A stretch of 32,473 nt of DNA from Faecalispora jeddahensis (GTDB lineage: Bacteria > Bacillota > Clostridia > Oscillospirales > Acutalibacteraceae): NCBI RefSeq assembly GCF_000577335.1, contig NZ_CBYL010000040.1:1-32473 (forward strand), given 5' to 3'. Shown one piece after another: positions 15,099 to 23,226 of this stretch; position 1 is the stretch's first letter; each line of letters starts with the position of its first letter. A model generated the notes under the pieces. That model was given only the letters and a program-made list of their open reading frames with translations. It searched no databases and was not told where the DNA came from. Both the position numbers and the translations under genes were made by a program.

Positions 15099-17078
15099 TT
15101 ACAGCAGGCATCCCTTCGAAAGGAAGAGCGGAGCGCACACCAGTGCAATGATCGACATCAGCTTGATGAGCGTATTGAGCGCGGGGCCGGAGGTATCCTT
15201 GAACGGGTCGCCGACCGTATCGCCTACAACCGCCGCCTTATGCGCGGCACTGCCCTTGCCGCCGTGCTGGCCCTGCTCGATATATTTCTTCGCGTTATCC
15301 CACGCGCCGCCGGAGTTCGCCATAAAAATCGCCATCATTACGCCCGTGACCAAAGCGCCCGCCAGCGTGCCGCCCAGCGCCTGCACGCCGAGTACAAGGC
15401 CCACCGCCACCGGGGTCAGAATTGCAATCAGACCGGGGGCAAGCATTTCCTTCAGCGCCGCGCGCGTAGAAATTGCAACGCACTTTTTGTAATCGGGGCG
15501 CTGATTTCCGCTCATAATGCCGGGCATCGTGTGGAACTGGCGGCGTACCTCCTCGATCATCTCAAAGGCTGCCTTGCCCACCGATTCCATTGTAAACGCG
15601 GAGAACAAAAACGGCATCATACCGCCGATCAGCAGGCCGATCATCACGCGGGGCTCCAGAATACTGATCGACGTAAGGTCTACAGCCTCCGCGTAAGAAA
15701 CGAACAGCGACAGCGCCGTGAGCGCGGCCGAACCGATGGCAAAGCCCTTGCCTACCGCTGCCGTGGTATTACCCACCGCGTCGAGCTGGTCGGTGATTTC
15801 GCGCACGGAGGAATCCAGCCCGCTCATCTCTGCAATACCTCCGGCGTTATCCGCAATCGGGCCGTAAGCATCCACCGCCACGGTGATTCCCGTGGTGGAG
15901 AGCATCCCCAGCGCCGCGAGAGCAATCCCATATAGTCCCCCGACAGTATAGGAAACAAAAATTGCCGCGCAGATCGTCAGCAAAGGCACCGTCACCGATG
16001 TCATTCCCACCGCGATTCCGCTGATGATATTCGTTGCCGAGCCGGTCTCAGACTGCCGGGCAATCTTTTTGACAAATCCAAACTCAGCGGAGGTATACAC
16101 CTCTGTCAGAACGCCGATCAAAATGCCGGCCAAAAGCCCTGACATCACCGCAATTCCGGGCCTCAGGCCATCAAACAGCCACCGACTGAGCAGCAGAGCG
16201 CCCGCCATGACAACGCCGCCCGCGAAATAGGTGCCGCTGTCAAGCGCGCGCTTCGGATTCGGATGCTTGCTCAGGCGTACCAGAACTGTTCCGATCACCG
16301 ATGCAAAGATGCCGACCGCCGCGAGCAGCAGCGGAAACAGCGCGCCCTCCTCGCCAAACGCGGCAAGGCCCAGCGAAATGGCGGATACGATCGACACCGA
16401 ATAGGATTCGAACAAATCGGCTCCCATGCCGGCCACATCCCCTACGTTGTCCCCCACGTTATCCGCAATAACTGCCGGATTGCGCGGGTCATCCTCGGGA
16501 ATGCCGGCCTCGACCTTCCCCACCAGATCGGCGCCCACATCCGCCGCCTTGGTATAGATGCCCCCGCCAACGCGCGCAAACAGCGCAATGGAAGAGACGC
16601 CCAGGCTGTAATCAAACAAAATGTTTGGGTCGCGGACCAGATAATACAGCATCCCCACACCCAAAAGGCCAAGTCCCGCTACAGTAAGGCCTGTTACCGC
16701 TCCTCCGGAAAAGGCGATGGAAAGCGCACGCCGCATACCGTGCTCCTTGGCGGCGTTGGCTGTGCGCACATTGGCGCGGGTTGCAATATTCATCCCGAAA
16801 AAGCCGGCCAGAATCGAAGACACTGCGCCGATCAAAAACGCGGCGGCGCCCAAAAGGCCAGCCACCACGGCAATCACAGCAAATACAACCGCAATGAAAA
16901 CCGCCAGAATTTTATATTCCGCCCACAAAAAAGCATTCGCGCCGTCCCGGATTGCCGCGGCAATCTCTTTCATCCGCTCTGTGCCCTCCGCCTGTGCCGT
17001 TACCTGCCTTGCAAGTATCACTGCCGCAAGCAGCGCAGTGAGGGCAGCCCCAGCCGCCAGATAATAATACAAATCCAT
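15099..17078 (-). CDS. hppA: Membrane-bound, K+-dependent ion-pumping pyrophosphatase
   Basis: Membrane pyrophosphatases hydrolyse PPi and pump H+ and/or Na+ out of the cytoplasm. The 659-residue, roughly 16-helix product has the PPi-binding block GGGIYTKAADVGADLVGK (about 171-188), DNVGDNVGD (about 206-214) and the C-terminal GDTVGDPFKDTSGP block. The GNTTAAVGKG sequence has Ala where K+-independent enzymes have Lys, which predicts K+ dependence. The DLFESY segment has the semi-conserved Glu found in Na+-pumping and some H+-pumping bacterial enzymes, so the transported ion stays open. Start supported by GAGGAG seven bases before the ATG. Own promoter and terminator. Confidence 0.96.
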   Translation of the reverse strand: MDLYYYLAAGAALTALLAAVILARQVTAQAEGTERMKEIAAAIRDGANAFLWAEYKILAVFIAVVFAVIAVVAGLLGAAAFLIGAVSSILAGFFGMNIATRANVRTANAAKEHGMRRALSIAFSGGAVTGLTVAGLGLLGVGMLYYLVRDPNILFDYSLGVSSIALFARVGGGIYTKAADVGADLVGKVEAGIPEDDPRNPAVIADNVGDNVGDVAGMGADLFESYSVSIVSAISLGLAAFGEEGALFPLLLAAVGIFASVIGTVLVRLSKHPNPKRALDSGTYFAGGVVMAGALLLSRWLFDGLRPGIAVMSGLLAGILIGVLTEVYTSAEFGFVKKIARQSETGSATNIISGIAVGMTSVTVPLLTICAAIFVSYTVGGLYGIALAALGMLSTTGITVAVDAYGPIADNAGGIAEMSGLDSSVREITDQLDAVGNTTAAVGKGFAIGSAALTALSLFVSYAEAVDLTSISILEPRVMIGLLIGGMMPFLFSAFTMESVGKAAFEMIEEVRRQFHTMPGIMSGNQRPDYKKCVAISTRAALKEMLAPGLIAILTPVAVGLVLGVQALGGTLAGALVTGVMMAIFMANSGGAWDNAKKYIEQGQHGGKGSAAHKAAVVGDTVGDPFKDTSGPALNTLIKLMSIIALVCAPLFLSKGCLL

Positions 17079-17197
17079 TCTAAAACTCTCCTCTGCATTC
17101 GTTTCCTTTTTCTATCCGGCTGAGTTTCTCGATTCATTTGTGCCGCGTGCGTTCTTGATATTCCATACCGCATAGAAAAATTCAGATATGTTGTGCA

Positions 17198-17227
17198 ATT
17201 ATACCATGTGAAAAAAGAGCGAGTCAA
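17198..17227 (-). promoter_or_regulatory. Promoter of hppA
   Basis: On the minus strand TTGACT (17222-17227), 18 bases, TATAAT (17198-17203) with an extended -10 (TGG before TATAAT). It leaves a leader of about 110 bases. The rest of the 17079-17432 gap holds only the upstream gene's terminator and AT-rich sequence. Confidence 0.75.
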
Positions 17228-17371
17228 TAAAAGTTCCACATTACGCACAAATTGTAAAAAAGATTTAAGAAACATGCACAAAATACGATGGAATTCGCAC
17301 TTTCAATTCTTTTACAGAATGATATAGAGCTTCCCTTTCGCCTCAATCTTCCATTCAAAACCGAAGAAATA

Positions 17372-17413
17372 AAAAAAGAGGAACGGCAGAAAACCTGCCG
17401 TTCCTCTTTTTTA
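17372..17413 (-). terminator. Terminator of the 3D-domain gene
   Basis: A stem of about 18 bp (AAAGAGGAACGGCAG with CTGCCGTTCCTCTTT and more) around a short A-rich loop, with T runs on both strands, 20 bases past the stop. It could also act in the plus direction. Confidence 0.92.
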
Positions 17414-17432
17414 TTTCTCACGCTACCCGCGG

Positions 17433-18620
17433 TTAGTCCAGAACATAAATCAGCATATTGCGCACACCAAAGCTGTTACACTGGCTTTCCGTGTCGTAGT
17501 ACAGGTCGACCAGAATCCGGCCGCTGAGCATCGCTCCGCCGGTATCCGCCGCCTCGGCATAACCGTACACTACCTTGCCGTTGGGCGAAGTAATATACAG
17601 CTTTGTTCCATAAGGAATAATCTTGGGGTCAACCGCTACATAGCCAACCTTGGCCGGCTTGCCGGTTGCGGTACGTCCGCCATTCGAGGTATAGGCCGTA
17701 GCCTTACCCTTCAGAACCTTTTTGTAAGTCATCTGCTTGCCGTTTTTGTCCGTAAAGGTTGGCGCAGCAGATACCTCTGCCACTACCTCTTTCTTGGAAG
17801 GAGCCACCAGCTTTACTTCTGCAACAGGCTGCTTTACAACTGCGCTGCTGACGGTTTTGGTTTCTTTCACGATACCGTCTACGAGCTTTTCACGAACGAC
17901 AACCTCACGCTCGCCGGTTTCACCGACTGCTGTAACGCGGAAAGAGCCCTGCGAAACGGTGTCGCTCTCTTTTGTGACAGTGGTATACGGAATTTCTTCC
18001 GTCTTTGTCACGTCACGGTAGGTGACTCTCTTTACGGTAACTACAAGGCCGTCCCCCACCGGCGTGTCGGGAGAAGGAGTCACGATGTCATCCTCATTCA
18101 GAGAGATGCCGCTCTCTTCGAGCGCCTGCTCTACGGTTCCCTCAGAAACCACGGGGCTTACAAAGCCGCCGTCGAGCAGAACGTGAATTCCATACTGCTT
18201 TGTCACCTCTACCTTGTCGCCCTCAGAAAGCTCCTGATCCAGAGGAACATTGAGCAGATCTTTGTCGCTCACCTGTACCTTGGCCTTTTCGAGCGCCTGA
18301 GCGGCGGTCTCATTCGTGTACATGATTACCGGGGTGGTTTTCCCCTCGGCGGTTACATTGACCTCGTACCCTCTGCGAACATGAATGACAATTCCATGTT
18401 CATCATTTCTTGTTACCACATCGTGGGGGCCAACTTTAACTTGGGCCTGTGCCAAAATGTCTTCTGTTTTAGAAGACAGCACCTGAATTGTATAAGTGTT
18501 ATTATCATCCACAATGGTGGCGGCAATGGTGGTTGCAACCGCTGTTACGACGGAACTTAAAAAAATAATCATCGTCAGCGCGAACGCGACGAATTTTTTC
18601 GCCGGGAAATGAAGTTCCAA
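17433..18620 (-). CDS. Secreted DUF348/G5/3D-domain cell-wall protein (YabE/YocH-like)
   Basis: A 395-residue exported protein. A signal/anchor helix (about 9-36) is followed by three DUF348-type repeats, a G5 domain (about 210-290, including KTEEIPYTTVTKESDTVSQG) and a C-terminal 3D domain (about 305-395). The three conserved Asp are in AVDPKIIPYG, AADTGG and VDLYYDTE. Such proteins are resuscitation-factor-like muralytic enzymes acting on peptidoglycan. I start at the TTG at 18620: GGAG lies ten bases upstream and the N-terminus MELHFPAKKF fits a signal; the open frame extends 128 codons further through promoter and leader. Expression likely responds to wall status. Confidence 0.9.
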   Translation of the reverse strand: MELHFPAKKFVAFALTMIIFLSSVVTAVATTIAATIVDDNNTYTIQVLSSKTEDILAQAQVKVGPHDVVTRNDEHGIVIHVRRGYEVNVTAEGKTTPVIMYTNETAAQALEKAKVQVSDKDLLNVPLDQELSEGDKVEVTKQYGIHVLLDGGFVSPVVSEGTVEQALEESGISLNEDDIVTPSPDTPVGDGLVVTVKRVTYRDVTKTEEIPYTTVTKESDTVSQGSFRVTAVGETGEREVVVREKLVDGIVKETKTVSSAVVKQPVAEVKLVAPSKKEVVAEVSAAPTFTDKNGKQMTYKKVLKGKATAYTSNGGRTATGKPAKVGYVAVDPKIIPYGTKLYITSPNGKVVYGYAEAADTGGAMLSGRILVDLYYDTESQCNSFGVRNMLIYVLD

Positions 18621-18643
18621 CTTGCATTGTCTCCTTTCTTCTT

Positions 18644-18695
18644 CCTCAACACCCTGAATATGAAAAAGCCGCAAAGAATCTTTGCGTCGTTGAGG
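18644..18695 (-). promoter_or_regulatory. Nested hairpins in the 3D-domain gene leader
   Basis: The minus-strand leader has a perfect CGCAAAG-ATT-CTTTGCG hairpin (18670-18686) followed by GGCTTTTT, which looks like a weak terminator. CCTCAAC (18689-18695) upstream can pair with GTTGAGG (18644-18650) downstream and enclose it. The outer stem ends close to the ribosome binding site. It matches no riboswitch class I know. Confidence 0.5.
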
Positions 18696-18725
18696 TAAGG
18701 AATTCGGATGTGCGTCAATGGCGTT

Positions 18726-18755
18726 ATTATATCTGCACAATATGAATGCTGTCAA
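18726..18755 (-). promoter_or_regulatory. Consensus promoter of the 3D-domain gene
   Basis: On the minus strand TTGACA (18750-18755), 18 bases, TATAAT (18726-18731); both hexamers are perfect. Transcription would start near 18719, giving a leader of about 100 bases. Confidence 0.85.
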
Positions 18756-18906
18756 ATTAGTTTCCTTGGTATTTTTGTGCAGTTTATACAATTCAAAAAA
18801 ATTATAATTCTTGCTAGAAATAATAACCGCCTGTTTTCTCCGATTTTCTATTTTTTCGTCGGTAAAATCAGGCCTGTTTTCTGTGCAAACTGCAAGAAAA
18901 TGAACG

Positions 18907-18932
18907 GTTACAAACTTGTTACAATCGTTACA
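18907..18932 (-). promoter_or_regulatory. WalR-like box
   Basis: On the minus strand three TGTAAC hexamers occur in a row; the last two are separated by exactly five bases (TGTAAC-AAGTT-TGTAAC, 18907-18923). This fits the WalR/YycF consensus TGTWAH-N5-TGTWAH. It lies about 150 bases upstream of the -35 of a 3D-domain wall protein gene; in B. subtilis the 3D-domain gene yocH is a classic WalR target. Confidence 0.5.
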
Positions 18933-19415
18933 GGCGTGTTTTTGTTTGTAAAATAAGCGAGAAAAAAGCATTATTATTTTGAGAAGAAAGATTTTGAAAG
19001 TCAAAAAACTCAGCGATTGCTGGATTTTTTCATTTCTCTTCGCTTTTTTACTGGATTTTGATATCCTGTAAGAATTTGTATTTTTACCGCGAAAAAAAAT
19101 TCTGAAAAAAAGGCTTGACGAATCTGATTTTTTCGTTTTTCAGGCTTGGCCGCAGGTCGATTCACTAGCTTGTCCTTTCGCGCTTTTGAATAAAAAGTCC
19201 GCGAAAGCATCTTCTTATTTGTAATATATTTCCTGTTAAATAATGGGCATAAATAAGCCTCTTTATTTCAGATCCCCGTTTTTATTTCCAAGTTCTTCTG
19301 TTTCTTTCGATTCATTTTCCACCGTTCTTTTGGGAAGAATCTTCACATTTCAAAAGTCCGCAAACAACGTTTTGACCACGCTGTTTTTTGCTGTGAAACA
19401 ATGTAAAAAACACCC
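18933..19415. other. AT-rich gene-free stretch
   Basis: About 480 bases with long T and A runs and no ribosome-binding-site-led open frame or recognisable RNA gene on either strand. Short similar segments (AAAAGTCCGC at about 19194 and 19353) recur but do not build a clear structure. Confidence 0.5.
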
Positions 19416-19752
19416 GATTTCTCTTTTCATTATATATAGGGAAATCCGGCGTCTTTTCGTGCGTGCCGATACCTCCCGAAAAGTGGCTGTGTAGCTGAGT
19501 TTTTTCCTCTTTTTAAAGCGGCTCTTTGCCCAAAACATGCAGCGCCGGGATGTCATACGTTCTTTTTCATTGAAATTTGTATAAACGTTCGCTGAAAATA
19601 CGTTTTGGATATTCTTTTTTCACATTGTTTCACAGGCCGGCCAGTTTGTTCAACAGAGGAACCCTAATCGTTTTACCTTTGCATTTCTAAAAAGGGAAAA
19701 TCCTCGCTGTAAAACTGTTTGCTTTTTTCTATATATAATGAAAAGGGAAATC
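19416..19752. mobile_element. MITE-like element with 24-bp terminal inverted repeats
   Basis: Positions 19416-19439 and 19729-19752 are inverted copies of one another, 23 of 24 matching (core TTTTCATTATATATAG). They bound a 337-bp AT-rich segment that codes for nothing credible. No obvious target-site duplication flanks it. A second 12-bp inverted pair (GTGAAACAATGT at 19393-19404, ACATTGTTTCAC at 19622-19633) is arranged differently, with one copy outside the element. Each terminal repeat contains TATA-rich sequence that could also act as a promoter, so convergent small transcripts are an alternative. Confidence 0.4.
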
Positions 19753-19753
19753 A

Positions 19754-19791
19754 TAAAAAATCCCCGCGCTTTCCGAATGGAAAACACGGGG
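19754..19791 (-). terminator. Terminator of the NYN-domain gene
   Basis: A 13-bp stem (19762-19774 with 19779-19791, including G-U pairs in the RNA) with a four-base loop, followed on the minus strand by ATTTTTT. It lies about 40 bases past the stop codon. Confidence 0.9.
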
Positions 19792-19831
19792 AGAAATGGA
19801 CTGGAGCAAACGAAGCTCTTTTCGCTTGCGA

Positions 19832-20716
19832 TCAATCGTTCAGCCTTTTATAATAATCGTACTTCGTCTGCACAACCGACTCCATATCGAAATCCGGCAG
19901 AATGGCGTCCTCTGTGAGAATTCCCTTATGGATCAGCAAATCCTTTTTATCGGCCGGCAGCATCGCGACATATGGCCTGCCATTATACAGATAGTGATAA
20001 AACAGCACCTTCCCCTGCCGGTACAAATCGAGAAGAACGTTGGCCATCTCATAGATCATGATTTTGGAAAACGCAACCTCGTTTTTCAGGTTATACTCCA
20101 GCGCGTATTCCTTGAACACGCCCGTCTTATCAAATTCCACAATCTTCTCTTCGATATATTTATTGAACTTTTTCCAATACAGATCGATAATATCGTCTAA
20201 AACGCGGTGAGGAATCTCTGTTTTGACAATCTCCTCCAGACGGACGTGCTCATCTGCAAACGCGATCAGCGCTTCGTTATACTGATCACCGGTGGTGATC
20301 ACCGATACATTTCGTTTGTTGGCGCGGATGACATTGAGCAGCGGGGTCATATCCTTGTCGTTGGACATGATGAAGAATTCATCGATATTGTGGTTGGAGT
20401 AGATCGAGGTCAATACGTCGATCGTGATTTTCAGATCCGCGTAATTTTTGCCCTGATTTGCGGTGTGAATCGTTTCCACCCCGTAAGACTGCAGCAAAGA
20501 CTGATGATAAGACTCGTGAAGATCGGTATTGTCAAAATTACAGTACACCGCGATCTTAACCACCCGCTTGCCATGAATTCTGCACCACTCGCGCAGCTTT
20601 TCGAAAAAGGCCAGGCGCAGCATATTTTGATTTTGTTCCAGCAGGCACTTATACACATTTTCATAGTCCACAAATACGGCTACGTTAACCGGCTCATGAT
20701 TTCTGATTCCATCCAT
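19832..20716 (-). CDS. NYN-domain (PIN-like) protein with C-terminal extension
   Basis: The N-terminal half (about 10-165) is an NYN/LabA-like domain of the PIN nuclease superfamily. It has FVDYENV (Asp 17), YADLKITID (Asp 94 and Asp 100) and MSNDKDMTPL (Asp 120 and Asp 122), which together form the acidic metal-binding centre expected for an RNase. The C-terminal half (about 175-294) is helical and charged (IDLYWKKFNKYIEEKI), possibly a winged-helix or OST-HTH-like RNA-binding module, but I cannot assign it. GAGGTGAG precedes the ATG. It is monocistronic with its own terminator. Cytoplasmic RNA processing or decay is the best guess; targets unknown. Confidence 0.85.
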   Translation of the reverse strand: MDGIRNHEPVNVAVFVDYENVYKCLLEQNQNMLRLAFFEKLREWCRIHGKRVVKIAVYCNFDNTDLHESYHQSLLQSYGVETIHTANQGKNYADLKITIDVLTSIYSNHNIDEFFIMSNDKDMTPLLNVIRANKRNVSVITTGDQYNEALIAFADEHVRLEEIVKTEIPHRVLDDIIDLYWKKFNKYIEEKIVEFDKTGVFKEYALEYNLKNEVAFSKIMIYEMANVLLDLYRQGKVLFYHYLYNGRPYVAMLPADKKDLLIHKGILTEDAILPDFDMESVVQTKYDYYKRLND

Positions 20717-20820
20717 ATTCTCACCTCTTTCTTAGCGTAACACAATTGCCCATCATTTACAATCGCTGCATTTCTTTGTCCGGAGGCAAAGCGAAAAACT
20801 CCGAATTCTACCTGCTGTAT

Positions 20821-20858
20821 AACAAATCCCTTCCTATTAAAATAGGAAGGGATTTGTT
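20821..20858 (-). terminator. Near-perfect palindromic terminator after dapL
   Basis: An 18-bp inverted repeat (20821-20838 with 20841-20858) separated by only two bases, so the real loop is TTAAAA or similar. The tail is only moderately T-rich on the minus strand. It separates dapL from the NYN gene. Confidence 0.75.
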
Positions 20859-20907
20859 CACAAAACACAAACCGATTGCTTTCAACATCGATCAGGTAAG
20901 GAATTGG

Positions 20908-22137
20908 CTAAAACACAAGCTCACAGCGAGCCAGACGCCGTTCGATCTCTTCAACGATCCGTGCCTCCTCCTGCTCCCCATCGGAAACAAACGTGACGGA
21001 TACCCGGATATAATGCCCTACGTCGTCCCACGGGACCGTGGAAATCAGCGCATTTCGCAGCAGGTAATCTGAAAACTCGTCGGCCGTATGGAAAACCCGG
21101 CCGTCCCGGGTTCCTTTGGGAATCGCCATATACTCGTAAAAGGACGCCTTGGGCGGCGTGGCCAAAAAACCGATCCGGCGCAGCGCGGCGGACAGCAGCT
21201 CGTGCCTTCTGCGGTATTTTTCGCAGGTTGCCCTTGTGATTTCCGGATGGCTGAGCGCGTAGGCCCCTGCGTGTTGTATGGCGATAAACTGCCCGGAATC
21301 GTTGTTATCCTTTACGGCGGCGACCGCTTTCACGATTTTTTCATTTCCCGCGATAAAGCCCAGCCGCCAGCCGGTCATATTATAGGATTTGCTCAGGGAA
21401 TGGACCTCGATTCCGACCTCCATAGCTCCCTCCACCGACAAAAAGCTAAGCGGCCGCTCGCCAAAGGTCAGCGCGCCGTAAGCGGCATCCTGAATCACAA
21501 TGATCTCGTTCTTCTTTGCAAACTCGATCACGGTCTTGTAGAATTCTTTTGTTGCAGCCGCTCCGGTGGGGTTGTTGGGATAATTCAAATAAAGCAGCTT
21601 GGTCTTTTGCAGCACCGCCTGCGGGATGGCGTTCAAATCCGGAAGAAAATGATTTTCCTGCAGCAGCGGCAGCGGATACACCCCGCCGCCGAGCCATTTT
21701 GTTTTCGTGCCGAGAATTGGATACCCCGGCACGGTCATCAGCGTGATATCGCCCGGATTGATGAAGGCCTGCGGGATCATCGCCAGTGCAGATTTGGAAC
21801 CCATGGAATGCAGGATCTGCGTTTCCGGGCACAGCCCGCCAACGCCAAACACATTCTCCATATATGCCGCCGCGGCCTGCTGGAACAAGAGGATGCCGTT
21901 GTCCGCGTAACCCCGGTTCTTCCATTCCTTCGCCTGCTCGTACAGAACATCGATCACTCCGGCGTCCGCCATAGCGTCCGGCTCGCCTACGCCCAAATCG
22001 ATCATTGGGATTTCGGGATGCTCCCGTTCCATCTGGCGCCGGATCTTCTTGATTTTTTCAAATTTATACAGCTCCGCCTGTTTTCCAAACGATGACCCGC
22101 CAATACGGTCTGCAAACAGCTCCTGAAGGTACTCCAA
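20908..22137 (-). CDS. dapL: LL-diaminopimelate aminotransferase
   Basis: DapL converts tetrahydrodipicolinate directly to LL-diaminopimelate with glutamate as amino donor, short-cutting lysine and peptidoglycan-precursor synthesis. The 409-residue fold-type I PLP enzyme shows MGSKSALAMIP (about 112-122), YPNNPTG (about 186-192), DAAY (about 217-220) and the Schiff-base lysine Lys 250 in SLSKSYNMTGWRLGF. The start is a TTG at 22137 with GGAGTGA close upstream. It diverges from a LysR-type regulator that may control it. Related aminotransferases have other specificities, but the extended motif set fits DapL best. Confidence 0.88.
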   Translation of the reverse strand: MEYLQELFADRIGGSSFGKQAELYKFEKIKKIRRQMEREHPEIPMIDLGVGEPDAMADAGVIDVLYEQAKEWKNRGYADNGILLFQQAAAAYMENVFGVGGLCPETQILHSMGSKSALAMIPQAFINPGDITLMTVPGYPILGTKTKWLGGGVYPLPLLQENHFLPDLNAIPQAVLQKTKLLYLNYPNNPTGAAATKEFYKTVIEFAKKNEIIVIQDAAYGALTFGERPLSFLSVEGAMEVGIEVHSLSKSYNMTGWRLGFIAGNEKIVKAVAAVKDNNDSGQFIAIQHAGAYALSHPEITRATCEKYRRRHELLSAALRRIGFLATPPKASFYEYMAIPKGTRDGRVFHTADEFSDYLLRNALISTVPWDDVGHYIRVSVTFVSDGEQEEARIVEEIERRLARCELVF

Positions 22138-22175
22138 TTCACTCCATCCTTTCTCGTAGGCTTTTCCTATTGATC

Positions 22176-22216
22176 AGTATAACAGGATGTAGTATGATAT
22201 GTAAAACCGATATAAT
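22176..22216. promoter_or_regulatory. Divergent dapL and lysR promoters
   Basis: Minus strand: TTTACA (22200-22205), 18 bases, TATACT (22176-22181) for dapL. Plus strand: TATAAT (22211-22216) for the LysR gene with a weak -35. The inverted repeat TAATA-GAT-TATTA (22213-22225) overlaps the lysR -10 and is a candidate autoregulatory LysR site. Confidence 0.55.
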
Positions 22217-22290
22217 AGATTATTACGATTTGTTTTTTCGATAATTGAAATCCTATCATCATGGCAGAAGCCAAAAGCTTTCTCTGCCTC

Positions 22291-22342
22291 GGGTTTCAGG
22301 ATTCTGAAACCCTGCTAACAAAATCTTTGATTTTCTTAGCAG
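22291..22342 (+). promoter_or_regulatory. Two abutting hairpins in the lysR leader
   Basis: Hairpin 1: GGGTTTCAG (22291-22299), four-base loop, CTGAAACCC (22304-22312). Hairpin 2: CTGCTAA-C-AAAATC (22312-22325), loop TTT, GATTTT-C-TTAGCAG (22329-22342), with one C-C mismatch. They share base 22312 and lie about 30 bases before the start codon. There is no long T tract, so a plain terminator is less likely than a regulatory or stabilising structure. Confidence 0.55.
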
Positions 22343-22371
22343 ATCAGGTTTTTATCATAGGAGGCAGTCTT

Positions 22372-23226
22372 ATGAACACCGATACCCTTCGAACCTTTCT
22401 TTTGCTGGCGGAACTGAAAAATTACACCCACACTGCAAATCAGCTGTTTGTGGCGCAGTCGACCGTAACCAACCGAATTCAGGAGCTTGAGGCAGAATTG
22501 GGCAAGCCTCTTTTTGTGCGCAGCAGAAAGCTGCTGCAGCTGACGGAGCAGGGGGAGCGCTTTCTGGCGTATGCCCGGCGTATTGTAGAGCTGACACAGA
22601 GTGCGGCCGAGGAACTGAACAGCATGTCGCACTACCGCTCCTCCCTGCGGATCGGCTCGACCAATACCATTTACGACTGCCACCTCTCCCGAAAGCTGGT
22701 GGATTACTCCCTGAGCCACCCGGAAACCAAGCTGAACATCGTCATCGGCCATTCTCACGCGCTGATCCAGATGCTTCAGGATCACACGCTGGACATGGCG
22801 TTTTCTTATGTCCCGTATGCCAAAAAGAATATTCAGTGCTCTCTGTTTACCACAGATGAGCTGCTGCTGGTAACCGCTCCGCAGAATCAGGAGTACCGTC
22901 AGGGGATTTTACAGCAGGAACTGGCCGGCATCCCCTATTTATATTGTGATTTTCCGTTTCAGGAGGTAGGCAGCTATATCAAAGACCTGTTCCCGGCAGG
23001 GCATGCTTTTTCGCTGGAAATTGACCGCAGCGCGAATTTGCTCCCCTTCTTATACAGCGGCAAGGGTTATTCCTTTCTTCCTGACAGCATGGTGCGCGAT
23101 TCGATTGACCGCGGAGCGCTGCTGACCGTTCCTCTGCTTGATTTTTCAATTCCCCGTGTCAATTGCTATCTGCTCACCTGCGGGACAGCGGACAGCGAAT
23201 CTCTACTTGCTGCTTTGCGGGTGTGA
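22372..23226 (+). CDS. LysR-family transcriptional regulator
   Basis: A 284-residue LysR-type regulator. The N-terminal winged helix-turn-helix (about 1-60) reads MNTDTLRTFLLLAELKNYTHTANQLF, then AQSTVTNRIQELEAELGKPLFVRS. A periplasmic-binding-protein-like effector domain (about 90-284) follows. The ATG at 22372 has AGGAGG upstream; a longer frame from 22261 runs through the leader hairpins and has no ribosome binding site. Being divergent from dapL suggests control of that gene or of itself, with an amino-acid-like effector; unproven. Confidence 0.92.
   Translation: MNTDTLRTFLLLAELKNYTHTANQLFVAQSTVTNRIQELEAELGKPLFVRSRKLLQLTEQGERFLAYARRIVELTQSAAEELNSMSHYRSSLRIGSTNTIYDCHLSRKLVDYSLSHPETKLNIVIGHSHALIQMLQDHTLDMAFSYVPYAKKNIQCSLFTTDELLLVTAPQNQEYRQGILQQELAGIPYLYCDFPFQEVGSYIKDLFPAGHAFSLEIDRSANLLPFLYSGKGYSFLPDSMVRDSIDRGALLTVPLLDFSIPRVNCYLLTCGTADSESLLAALRV

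Noticed and set aside
14815-15148. Minus-strand frames of 64 and 95 codons between hppA and the small membrane gene
   Set aside because: They cover repeat copy C and the hppA terminator; low-complexity Leu/Cys-rich translations without translation signals.
18620-18719. c-di-AMP (ydaO) riboswitch before the 3D-domain gene
   Set aside because: The leader is only about 100 bases long and does not show the conserved ydaO core segments.
18621-19004. 128-codon N-terminal extension of the 3D-domain protein
   Set aside because: It crosses the consensus promoter and the hairpin leader; the signal peptide and ribosome binding site point to the TTG at 18620.
19005-19831. tRNA, 6S, SRP or other known RNA gene in the long gene-free stretch
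   Set aside because: No cloverleaf, CCA end, or conserved SRP/6S core could be recognised on either strand.
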